Source of the DNA: Duganella sp. Leaf126 | Lineage (GTDB): Bacteria; Pseudomonadota; Gammaproteobacteria; Burkholderiales; Burkholderiaceae_D | DNA length: 64,000 nucleotides | Reading direction: 5' to 3' | NCBI RefSeq assembly: GCF_001423125.1 | Contig: NZ_LMNW01000001.1 | Span: 357,432-421,431 of the forward strand | Part shown: piece after piece, positions 17,309-25,043 of the stretch | Numbering within the stretch: the first letter of the stretch is position 1 | Layout: the number at the start of each line of letters is the position of its first letter | Program-made: the position numbers and the translations under genes | The notes under the pieces: generated by a model | Seen by the model: only the letters and a program-made list of their open reading frames with translations | The model's database searches: none | Told to the model about the DNA's origin: nothing

Positions 17309-17674
17309 TCAGCGGTGCACCACCAGCGCGCCAGGCAAGCTGTGCAGGTAAGCAGCGAGGTCCTTGATGTCCTGCTTGCTCAGCGGCTTGACCTGGCCGG
17401 TCATGATGGCGTTGTTGCGGCCATAGGCGCCATTGCCGCGCTGGTAGGCGGTCAGCGCATGTTCGAGGTAGTCGCGGTGCTGTCCCGCCAGCTTGGGATA
17501 GCTGGGGTCGAGCGGCGTGTTGTAATCCTTGCCGTGGCAGGTGAAGCAGTTGTACTTGTCGGCCAGCGCCTTGCCGTTGGCCACATTGCCGGCGGCCTGG
17601 ACAGGCATCGACAGCGACAGTGCGCCGGCAGCGATGGCGGCAGCGAACAGGTGCAGAGGGTTCAGCCGTTTCAT
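17309..17674 (-). CDS. Small secreted c-type cytochrome (second of pair)
   Basis: 121 residues. A signal peptide (MKRLNPLHLFAAAIAAGA..., cleavage after VQAA) is followed by one haem site, CFTCH, and a distal Met in AIMTGQVKPL as likely axial ligand. It fits the class I cytochrome c553/c4-half family acting in the periplasm. The start at 17674 overlaps the stop of the upstream cytochrome gene (ATGA); the open frame upstream of it is shadow. It is probably an electron carrier working with the neighbouring cytochrome. Confidence 0.9.
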   Translation of the reverse strand: MKRLNPLHLFAAAIAAGALSLSMPVQAAGNVANGKALADKYNCFTCHGKDYNTPLDPSYPKLAGQHRDYLEHALTAYQRGNGAYGRNNAIMTGQVKPLSKQDIKDLAAYLHSLPGALVVHR

Positions 17675-18021
17675 TTCACGCTCCCGGACTTGGTTTGCTG
17701 CGCATAGAAGGCGGCGACGTCGGCGATATCCTGGTCCGACAGGCTGGCGGCAATGCCGTTCATGCTCGGATGCTTGCGGTCGCCTTTCTTGTAGGCGTGC
17801 AGCGCGCTCTCGATGTATTTCGCGCCCTGGCCGCCGATCATCGGCACTTGATAGACTTCGGGAAAAGTGGCCTTGTAGCCGGGAATGCCATGACAACCGA
17901 TGCACATCTCGATCTTCGCTTTGGCGGCCTGGGCGTTGCCGACGATCTCGGCCGCGCTGCTGGCCTGGATAAACATGGGGGTCACGCCGAGCAGAACTAG
18001 AAGTGCTGTGATTTTTTTCAT
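17671..18021 (-). CDS. Small secreted c-type cytochrome (first of pair)
   Basis: 116 residues. Signal peptide from MKKITALLVLLGV to about ASSAAE, then one CIGCH haem site with a distal Met (HPSMNGIAASLS). The two cytochromes together resemble the two halves of a dihaem cytochrome c4. The pair is transcribed away from the MoxR gene and towards mqo, so one inference is that they belong to a branched respiratory chain with Mqo. Confidence 0.9.
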   Translation of the reverse strand: MKKITALLVLLGVTPMFIQASSAAEIVGNAQAAKAKIEMCIGCHGIPGYKATFPEVYQVPMIGGQGAKYIESALHAYKKGDRKHPSMNGIAASLSDQDIADVAAFYAQQTKSGSVK

Positions 18022-18088
18022 GGTCTTTGCCAGGTGGGTAATCGACGCAGGGACTGCGTACTTACTGCCGAAAGCGAAACTTGATTTT

Positions 18089-18103
18089 TGCACTACCAGT
18101 GCA
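18089..18103. other. Inverted repeat upstream of cytochrome c pair
   Basis: TGCACT and AGTGCA flank a three-base centre, about 70 bases upstream of the first cytochrome gene and within the divergent region to moxR. It may be an operator; no regulator is adjacent. Confidence 0.35.
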
Positions 18104-18253
18104 GCGATTCTAACCTAACAAATTTGACAAAGCTACACACTATCATCGCTGGAAACAACACCGGCAGTCGCCTCTTTTGCAGTGCAGCGTGGGGCATGTG
18201 CGCCCCTTCTCCTCTATACTGGTCGCCATCGTCCACACGCCCGAGACCCACGC

Positions 18254-19108
18254 ATGCAAGCCACGCCCCGCTTTGAAGGTTCCGACCAGTATGTCGCCAC
18301 CGCCGACCTGAAACTGGCCGTCAATGCCGCCCTCACCTTGCAGCGTCCGCTGCTGATCAAGGGCGAACCCGGCACCGGCAAAACCATGCTGGCCGAGGAA
18401 GTCGCAGCGGCGCTGAATATGCCGCTGATGCAGTGGCACATCAAGTCCACCACCAAGGCCCAGCAGGGCCTGTACGAATACGACGCCGTCTCGCGCCTGC
18501 GCGATTCACAACTCGGCGACGAGCGCGTGCGCGACATCCAGAACTACATCGTCAAGGGCGTGCTGTGGCAGGCGTTCACGGCGCCGGCGCCGGTGGTGCT
18601 GCTGATCGACGAGATCGACAAGGCCGACATCGAGTTTCCGAACGACCTGCTGCGCGAACTCGACCGCATGGAGTTCTATGTCTACGAAACGCGCGAAATG
18701 GTGCGCGCCGTGCACCGGCCGCTGGTCATCATCACGTCCAACAACGAGAAGGAACTGCCGGACGCCTTTTTGCGCCGCTGCTTTTTCCACTACATCCAGT
18801 TCCCCGACCGCGAGACCATGGCGCGCATCGTCGAAGTGCACTATCCGCACCTGAAGCGCGAGCTGCTGGCCCAGGCCCTGCAGACCTTTTACACCGTGCG
18901 CGAGGTGCCGGGCCTGAAGAAAAAACCGTCCACCTCCGAGTTCCTCGACTGGCTCAAGCTGCTGATGGCCGAAGACATCGGTCCCGAGGCGCTGCACGGC
19001 ACCGACCAGGGGACCGGCGTGCCGCCGCTGCACGGCGCCCTGCTGAAAAACGAGCAGGACGTGCACCTGTTTGCGCGCCTGGTGCAGATGGCCCGGGCCA
19101 ACCGTTGA
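18254..19108 (+). CDS. MoxR-type AAA+ ATPase
   Basis: 284 residues. It has Walker A GEPGTGKT (37-44), Walker B LLIDEIDKAD, sensor 1 IITSNNEKELPDAFLRR and a normal MoxR lid domain. MoxR ATPases work with VWA-domain partners as metal-insertion or assembly chaperones. The ATG at 18254 was chosen over an upstream one because the protein then begins directly at the conserved N-terminus. A VWA partner lies two genes downstream, with a GNAT gene in between. The stop overlaps the GNAT start (TGATG). Confidence 0.92.
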   Translation: MQATPRFEGSDQYVATADLKLAVNAALTLQRPLLIKGEPGTGKTMLAEEVAAALNMPLMQWHIKSTTKAQQGLYEYDAVSRLRDSQLGDERVRDIQNYIVKGVLWQAFTAPAPVVLLIDEIDKADIEFPNDLLRELDRMEFYVYETREMVRAVHRPLVIITSNNEKELPDAFLRRCFFHYIQFPDRETMARIVEVHYPHLKRELLAQALQTFYTVREVPGLKKKPSTSEFLDWLKLLMAEDIGPEALHGTDQGTGVPPLHGALLKNEQDVHLFARLVQMARANR

Positions 19109-19701
19109 TGAAACCGGTCGCTCCCGTCACGCTGGCACTGCACGGCATCCGTCTGGAGCCGCTGGCGCCGCACCACGCCAAAGGGCTGCGCGCGGCCGCC
19201 AGCGACGGCCAGCTGTGGACCTTGCGCGTGACGTCCGTGCCCGCACCGCACGAGGTCGACGGCTACATCTTCAAGGCCTACGAGATGCGCGGCAGCCGCC
19301 TGGCGTTCGCGGTGGTCGATGCCGTCACCGGCACCGTGCTCGGCTCGACCAGCTACCACGACATCGTACCGGCCATCGGCCGCCTCGAAATCGGCTACAC
19401 CTGGTACGCCGCCAGCCGCCAGCGCACGCATGTCAACACCACCTGCAAGCTGCTGCTCCTGACGCATGCCTTCGACACGCTGGGTGCGGCGCTGGTGGGC
19501 TTGCGCACCGACATCTTCAACCACGCCTCGCAGGCGGCCATCGAACGGCTGGGCGCCAAAAAGGATGGCGTGCTGCGCCACCATGCCATGCGCCGCGACG
19601 GCACCGTGCGCGACACCGTCATGTACAGCATCAGCGCCGGCGAGTGGCCCGAGATCAAGGCCCAGCTGCAGTACCGGCTGGCGCGCCACGGCGGGAGCTG
19701 A
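19108..19701 (+). CDS. GNAT-family N-acetyltransferase (RimJ/RimL type)
   Basis: 197 residues with the RimJ/RimL pattern: LHGIRLEPLAPHHA at the start, EIGYTWYAASRQRTHVNTTC with the acetyl-CoA-binding turn, then NHASQAAIERLGAKKDG and LRHHAMRRDGTVRDTVMYS. It is translationally coupled on both sides (TGATG with moxR; one base from its stop to the VWA start). The substrate is unknown. The position between moxR and its VWA partner suggests it modifies a component of that system or was inserted by chance; both are inference. Confidence 0.88.
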   Translation: MKPVAPVTLALHGIRLEPLAPHHAKGLRAAASDGQLWTLRVTSVPAPHEVDGYIFKAYEMRGSRLAFAVVDAVTGTVLGSTSYHDIVPAIGRLEIGYTWYAASRQRTHVNTTCKLLLLTHAFDTLGAALVGLRTDIFNHASQAAIERLGAKKDGVLRHHAMRRDGTVRDTVMYSISAGEWPEIKAQLQYRLARHGGS

Positions 19702-19702
19702 G

Positions 19703-20872
19703 ATGCTGATCGATTTCTTCTTTACCCTCAAGGACGCCAAAATACCGGTGTCGATCAAGGAATTCCTGACGCTGCTCGAAGCGCTGCAAAAGAACGTGAT
19801 CGCCATGTCGCTCGACGACTTTTACTACCTGGCGCGCCTCACGCTGGTCAAGGACGAAGCCCATTACGACAAGTTCGACCGCGCCTTCGGCCTGTACTTC
19901 AAGGGCATCGCCGCCAGCTTCGACGAGAACAGCCAGATCCCGCTCGACTGGCTGCTGCAACGGATGAAGCGCGAACTGACCGACGCGCAACGGGCGCAGC
20001 TCGAGAAATTCGGCTACGACAAGCTGATGGACCGCCTGGCCGAACTGCTCAAGGAACAGAAGGAGCGCCACGAAGGCGGCAGCAAGTGGATCGGCACCGG
20101 CGGCACCTCGCCGTTCGGCCACGGCGGCACCAATCCCGAGGGCATCCGCATCGGCGGCAAAGGCGGCAACCGCACGGCGGTCAAGGTGTGGGACGCGCGC
20201 ACGTTCCGCGACTACGACGGCGACCGCGAAATCGGCACCCGCAACATCAAGGTGGCGCTGCGCCGGCTGCGCAAGTTCGCCCGCGAAGGCGCCCACGAGG
20301 AGCTGGCGCTCGACGCCACCATCCACGCCACCGCCAGCAATGCCGGCTTCCTCGATCTGAAGATGCAGCCCGAGCGCCGCAACAATATCAAGGTGCTGAT
20401 GCTGTTCGACGTCGGCGGCTCGATGGACGACCATATCGAGCGCACCGAGGAACTGTTTGCCGCCGCGCGCACCGAGTTCAAGCACATGGACTTCTATTAC
20501 TTCCACAACTGCGTGTACGATTTTGTGTGGAAGAACAACCGCCGCCGCCAGTCCGAGCGCTTTGCCACCTGGGACATCCTGCGCAAATACCCGGCCGACA
20601 CCAAGCTCATTTTCGTCGGCGACGCCACCATGAGTCCCTACGAAGTGCTGCACCCGGGCGGCTCGGTCGAGTACCACAACCGCGAAGCGGGCAGCGAATG
20701 GCTGACGCGCTTTACCCATGCCTTTCCCAAGTTCGCATGGCTCAACCCTGAACCGGAAGGCCTGTGGCAGTATCGGCAGTCGATCGCCATCATCGGCCAG
20801 CTGATGGGCAACCGCATGTACCCGCTCACGCTCGACGGGCTGGAACGGGCCATGCGCGCGCTGAGCAAATAA
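19703..20872 (+). CDS. VWA-domain (CoxE-like) partner of MoxR
   Basis: 389 residues. The N-terminal half is helical and includes a Gly-rich linker (GTGGTSPFGHGG, about 134-145). The C-terminal VWA domain has the metal-site motif DVGGSMD (Asp236, Ser240), where the usual first Ser of DxSxS is Gly. It fits the MoxR-partner VWA proteins. It ends the moxR-GNAT-VWA operon and is followed by a long palindrome shared with the convergent kdpE. Its client protein is unknown; the nearby cytochromes are candidates. Confidence 0.87.
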   Translation: MLIDFFFTLKDAKIPVSIKEFLTLLEALQKNVIAMSLDDFYYLARLTLVKDEAHYDKFDRAFGLYFKGIAASFDENSQIPLDWLLQRMKRELTDAQRAQLEKFGYDKLMDRLAELLKEQKERHEGGSKWIGTGGTSPFGHGGTNPEGIRIGGKGGNRTAVKVWDARTFRDYDGDREIGTRNIKVALRRLRKFAREGAHEELALDATIHATASNAGFLDLKMQPERRNNIKVLMLFDVGGSMDDHIERTEELFAAARTEFKHMDFYYFHNCVYDFVWKNNRRRQSERFATWDILRKYPADTKLIFVGDATMSPYEVLHPGGSVEYHNREAGSEWLTRFTHAFPKFAWLNPEPEGLWQYRQSIAIIGQLMGNRMYPLTLDGLERAMRALSK

Positions 20873-20926
20873 AGGGGACCACGTAAAACCTACTGCGCGA
20901 CCCGCTACGGTTTTTCGAGGTCCCCT
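20873..20926. repeat. Long nested palindrome between VWA gene and kdpE
   Basis: AGGGGACC (20873-20880) pairs with GGTCCCCT (20919-20926), and inside it AAAACC pairs with GGTTTT. The whole unit is about 54 bases, lies between two convergent genes and starts inside the VWA stop codon region. It looks like a small mobile repeat (REP/MITE type) that may also end both transcripts. No second copy was seen in this window. Confidence 0.6.
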
Positions 20927-20936
20927 GAAGGGACGG

Positions 20937-21641
20937 CTACGCCGGCAGTTGCAATCGATAGCCGACCGCCGTCTCGGTCAGCAGGAACTTCGGCTGGGTC
21001 GGGTCGGCTTCGAGCTTGTGGCGCAAGTGGCCCATGTAGATGCGCAAATAATGGCCGTTTTCCGACTGCGACGGCCCCCATACGGCGCGCAGCAGTTGCG
21101 GGTTGGTCATCACCCGGCCCGCATTGGCCACCAGTACCGCCAGCAGCCGGTACTCGGTCGGCGTCAGGTGGACGTGTTCACCGCCGCGCGTCACGCGCCG
21201 GTTCTGCAGATCGACGGTCACGTCGCCAAAGCCGATCAGTCCTTCCTTGCTGGCGGCCGGCTGGCGCTGGCGGCGCAGCGTGGCGCGCACGCGCGCCAGC
21301 AGCTCGCCCACACCGAACGGCTTGGACAGATAATCGTCGGCGCCGGCATCGAGCGCGCGGATCTTGTCGGCCTCGTTGACGCGCGCCGACAGCACGATCA
21401 CCGGCACCGTCGACCACTTGCGCAGGTCGGTCACGAAGTCGATGCCGTCGCCGTCGGGCAGCCCCAGGTCGAGCACGATCAGGTCCGGCTTGCGGGTGCC
21501 GGCGTCGATCAGGCCGCGCTGCAGCGTGGCCGATTCGAACACCTGCCAGCCCTCCTCCTCCAGCGCGGCGCGCACGAAGCGGCGGATCTGCGGTTCGTCT
21601 TCCACCAGCAAGGCGGTGGGTGTGGTGAGATGATCGGTCAT
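20937..21641 (-). CDS. kdpE: Kdp operon response regulator KdpE
   Basis: 234-residue OmpR/PhoB-family regulator. The receiver domain has the acidic pair at 14-15, phosphoacceptor Asp58 and a Lys in LSKPFG. The C-terminal winged helix has LTPTEYRLLAVLV and LRIYMGHLRHKLE, the latter typical of KdpE. When phosphorylated by KdpD it activates kdpFABC. Its start overlaps the kdpD stop (ATGA). Candidate binding sites are the phased TTTAC repeats upstream of kdpF. Confidence 0.96.
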   Translation of the reverse strand: MTDHLTTPTALLVEDEPQIRRFVRAALEEEGWQVFESATLQRGLIDAGTRKPDLIVLDLGLPDGDGIDFVTDLRKWSTVPVIVLSARVNEADKIRALDAGADDYLSKPFGVGELLARVRATLRRQRQPAASKEGLIGFGDVTVDLQNRRVTRGGEHVHLTPTEYRLLAVLVANAGRVMTNPQLLRAVWGPSQSENGHYLRIYMGHLRHKLEADPTQPKFLLTETAVGYRLQLPA

Positions 21642-24400
21642 GCGCGCTCCTGATTCTGGTCCTGCTCCTGCTCCAGCTCGGGCATGGCCGGCGGTGTGCC
21701 CAGCGGCAGGGACAACATGAACGCCGCGCCACCGAGCGGCGCGGCATGGGCGGTGGCGACGATGCGCCCGCCGTGCGCTTCGACGATGGCGCGGCAGATC
21801 GCCAGCCCCAGGCCTACGCCAGGCTTGGCGGACTCGCGCTCGCCACGCGTGAATTTCTCGAAGATCGCTTCCTCGCGCCCCGGCGGCAGTCCGGGACCGT
21901 CATCGGCCACGGTGATGTTGATCCACTGGCCGTGCAGCGCGGCGCCGATCTCGATGGTAGAGCCGGGCGGCGTGTACTTGGCGGCGTTTTCCACCAGGTT
22001 GGCCAGCACCCGCTCGATCAGCACGGCGTCGTAGCGCAGCAGCGGCAGGCCGGCCGGCAGCGCCGTGCGCACCGTGTGGGCGGTCAGCTGCGAACCGCTG
22101 GCGCGCAGGGCGCTGCCCACGACTTCTTCGAGCGGCTGCCATTGCAGGTTGAATTTCACTTCCCCGCTCTGGATGCGCGCCATGTCGAGCAGATTGGCCA
22201 CCATTGCGCTCATGCGCAGCGCCTCGTCGTGCAGCGCCGTGGCCACCTCGCGCTGGGCCTCGGGCAATGGCGGCCTGGCGCCGGCCAGCGATTCGGACAG
22301 CCCCACCAGCGACGTCAGCGGCGTGCGCACATCATGCGACAGGGCCGCCAGCAGCGAATTGCGCAGCCGCTCGGACTCCATGTTGACCAGCGCATTCTGC
22401 GCCACCTCGATGTAATGGACGCGCTCGAGGGCGATGGCGGCCAGCGCGGCAAAGGTATCGAGCTGCTGGCGCTGTTCCGGGATCAGGAGCCAGCGCTGGC
22501 GCGGCGGCGCAATCGCCAGCACGCCGCGGGTGCGCATCGGCGCCACCAGCGGCAGGTAAAACAGCGCGCTGGCCGGCAGCGTGTCGGTGCCCAGGCCCGC
22601 GCTCTCGGCATTGTCGAACGCCCACTGGGCGATGCCGATATCGAGCTGCACGCCGGCCGGCGGGGCCAGCAACCGGCCGCCATCGTCGGGCAGCAGCAGC
22701 GTGGCGCGCGCGCGAAAAGCGCTTTCGATGAACTGGCGGGTGGTATCGAAGATCTGTTCGGTCTGCAGGGCGCCCGACAGCTCGCGGGCAAACTCGTACA
22801 GCGAACGCGAACGCTTTTCGCGCTGCGCCGCCACCCGCGCCTGGAAGCGCAGGCCCGAGGTCAGGTGGCCGGTGATCACGCCCACGGCCAGCATCACGAT
22901 GAAGGTGATCACGTACTGGAAATCGGAGACGGCAAAGTCGAAGCGCGGCGTGACGAAGAAAAAGTCGAAGCAGGCCACGCTCACGCAGGTCGCTACCACC
23001 GATGGGCCGCGGCCGTAGCGCACGGCCGTCAGCAGCACGCCGAGCAGGAACAGCATGGCGATATTGGCCAGGTCCAGCCACTGCAACAACGGCATGGCCG
23101 CCAGCGCGATCGCGAAACCGACCACCACCGCGACCCCGTAACCGGCGGCGCGGCGCTGGTGCCAGGGCAGGTCGAGGTTGTCGATATCGCTGTCGGCGGC
23201 GCCGTAGCCGCTGCCCTCGCCCTCCTCGCCGGCGCCGCGCACTGCCGGGCCCCCGGTGCTGGCCGCGCCGATTTCGACCAGGTCCAGGTCCGGCGCATAG
23301 CGCGCCAGCCGCTTGCTGTGCGGCGTGCGCCACGGCCAGCCGCCGTGGCTGCGGCCGAACACCAGCTTGGACAGGTTGTGGCTGCGCGCATATTCGACGG
23401 CAGTGAGCGCCACGTCGCGCCCCGGCACCACGGCGGTGGTCGCGCCCAGGTCTGCCGCCAGCTTGAGCGTGCGCAGGATCTGCTCGCGCCGCGCGGCCGG
23501 CAGCCGCTGCAGCGCCGGCGTCTCGACATAGATTGCATGCCAGCCGGTGCCCAGCTGGCCGGCCAGGCGCGCCGTGCTGCGCACCGTGTGTTCGGCGCCC
23601 GGGTTCGGGCCCACGCAGGCCAGCAGCGCGGCGCCGGTTTTCCAGATGTCGGCGATCGACTGCTCGACCCGGTAGGCGCGCACGTCGTCCTCGATACGGT
23701 CGGCGGTGCGGCGCAGCGCCAGCTCGCGCAGCGCGATCAGGTTCCCCTTGCGGAAAAAGTTCTTCGAGGCGCGTTCGGCCTGCTGCGCCTGGTACACCTT
23801 GCCGCTTTTCAGGCGCGCCAGCAGTTCGTCGGCAGGCAGATCGACCAGCACCACCTCGTCGGCCTGGTCGAACACGGTATCGGGCACGGTTTCGCCGACG
23901 CGGATGCCGGTAATGCCGCCCACCACATCGTTCAGGCTTTCCAGGTGCTGGACATTGACCGTGGTGAGGACATCGATGCCGGCGTCGCGCAACTCCTCGA
24001 CATCCTGCCAGCGCTTGGGATGGCGCGAGCCGGGCGCGTTCGAGTGCGCCAGTTCGTCCATCAGGATCAGCGGCGGATGACGCGCGAGCGCGGCGTCGAG
24101 GTCGAATTCGGACAGCGTGCGGCCGCGGTGCGCGACCGCGCGCGGCGGCAGCACGTCCAGTCCGGCCAGCATGGCGGCGGTCTCGCTGCGGCCGTGGGTT
24201 TCCACCACGCCGACCAGCACCTGCCGGCCTTCGAGCTGCAGCTTGCGCGCAGCGGCCAGCATCGCGTACGTCTTGCCCACCCCGGCCGAGGCGCCGAAAT
24301 AGATGCGCAGCTTGCCGCGCGCGGCGCGCCGCTCCCTGGCCTGGACTTGCGCCAGCAAGGCATCGGGATCGGGGCGCTGGCTATCGTGGGGGATGGACAT
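21638..24400 (-). CDS. kdpD: Osmosensitive potassium-channel sensor kinase KdpD
   Basis: 920-residue sensor kinase that responds to low potassium and turgor. The N-terminal KdpD domain has an ATP-binding loop (GASAGVGKTYAML, about 32-44), followed by a universal-stress-protein-like domain, four membrane segments in the middle (about 420-515), a GAF-like region, the HisKA H-box LSHDVRTPLTSL (His689) and HATPase_c (DDGPGLPPG, GVGLGLAICR). Full-length and intact. It is 26 bases from kdpC and overlaps kdpE. Confidence 0.96.
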   Translation of the reverse strand: MSIPHDSQRPDPDALLAQVQARERRAARGKLRIYFGASAGVGKTYAMLAAARKLQLEGRQVLVGVVETHGRSETAAMLAGLDVLPPRAVAHRGRTLSEFDLDAALARHPPLILMDELAHSNAPGSRHPKRWQDVEELRDAGIDVLTTVNVQHLESLNDVVGGITGIRVGETVPDTVFDQADEVVLVDLPADELLARLKSGKVYQAQQAERASKNFFRKGNLIALRELALRRTADRIEDDVRAYRVEQSIADIWKTGAALLACVGPNPGAEHTVRSTARLAGQLGTGWHAIYVETPALQRLPAARREQILRTLKLAADLGATTAVVPGRDVALTAVEYARSHNLSKLVFGRSHGGWPWRTPHSKRLARYAPDLDLVEIGAASTGGPAVRGAGEEGEGSGYGAADSDIDNLDLPWHQRRAAGYGVAVVVGFAIALAAMPLLQWLDLANIAMLFLLGVLLTAVRYGRGPSVVATCVSVACFDFFFVTPRFDFAVSDFQYVITFIVMLAVGVITGHLTSGLRFQARVAAQREKRSRSLYEFARELSGALQTEQIFDTTRQFIESAFRARATLLLPDDGGRLLAPPAGVQLDIGIAQWAFDNAESAGLGTDTLPASALFYLPLVAPMRTRGVLAIAPPRQRWLLIPEQRQQLDTFAALAAIALERVHYIEVAQNALVNMESERLRNSLLAALSHDVRTPLTSLVGLSESLAGARPPLPEAQREVATALHDEALRMSAMVANLLDMARIQSGEVKFNLQWQPLEEVVGSALRASGSQLTAHTVRTALPAGLPLLRYDAVLIERVLANLVENAAKYTPPGSTIEIGAALHGQWINITVADDGPGLPPGREEAIFEKFTRGERESAKPGVGLGLAICRAIVEAHGGRIVATAHAAPLGGAAFMLSLPLGTPPAMPELEQEQDQNQERA

Positions 24401-24426
24401 GCGGCGATTCTACCTGACAGGGTTAC

Positions 24427-25002
24427 TCAACGGCCAGTCTGGTCGAGCGCCAGGTTCAGTGCCAGCACGTTCACGCGCGGCTCGCCGAAAAAGCCCAGGT
24501 ACTGTGGCCGCGTGTTCTGCTCGATCAGCGCCAGCACCTGGTTGGTGTTGAACTGACGGGCCGCTGCCACGCGGGCAGCCTGGTAGCGCGCCGCGGCCGG
24601 GCTGATGTCGGGATCGAGACCGCTGGCCGACGCCGTCACCAGGTCCACCGGGATCGCCGCAGTGTTGCCGGGATCGGCAGCCTTGAGGGCGTCGATGCGC
24701 CCCTTGACGGCATCGATCAGCGCCGGATTGGTGGGGCCGAAGTTGGTGCCGGACGAACCGGCGCCGTTGGCCGGCATCGGGCTGGTGCCGGACAGGCGGC
24801 CCCAGAAATACTTGGGTGCGCTGAACGACTGGCCGATCAGCGACGAGCCGACGGTTTTGCCGTCCACCGTCACCAGGCTGCCGGCCGCCTGGGCGGGGAA
24901 CACGGTGGCGGCGACGCCGGAGACGGCCAGCGGATACAGCACGCCGCAGATCACGGTCAGGGCGCCGAAAATCACGAGCGCGGGACGAAGGGAGGATGTC
25001 AT
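24427..25002 (-). CDS. kdpC: Potassium-transporting ATPase subunit KdpC
   Basis: 191 residues with one N-terminal membrane segment (about 8-32) and a periplasmic domain carrying family motifs GSSLIGQSFSAPKYFWGRLS, DPDISPAAARYQAARVA and RPQYLGFFGEPRVNV. KdpC joins the KdpA channel to the KdpB pump. Standard length. It is fourth of the structural genes, 41 bases after kdpB. Confidence 0.96.
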   Translation of the reverse strand: MTSSLRPALVIFGALTVICGVLYPLAVSGVAATVFPAQAAGSLVTVDGKTVGSSLIGQSFSAPKYFWGRLSGTSPMPANGAGSSGTNFGPTNPALIDAVKGRIDALKAADPGNTAAIPVDLVTASASGLDPDISPAAARYQAARVAAARQFNTNQVLALIEQNTRPQYLGFFGEPRVNVLALNLALDQTGR

Positions 25003-25043
25003 GGGAACTCCGATGAGGTAAGTTTGAGCCGGGGTGGCGATGG

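Noticed and set aside
21746..24556. A very long open frame on the plus strand opposite kdpD (over 900 codons)
   Set aside because: The minus-strand KdpD is complete with all motifs. The plus-strand translation is low-complexity, rich in Arg, Gln, His and Ala, as expected for the antisense of GC-rich coding DNA.
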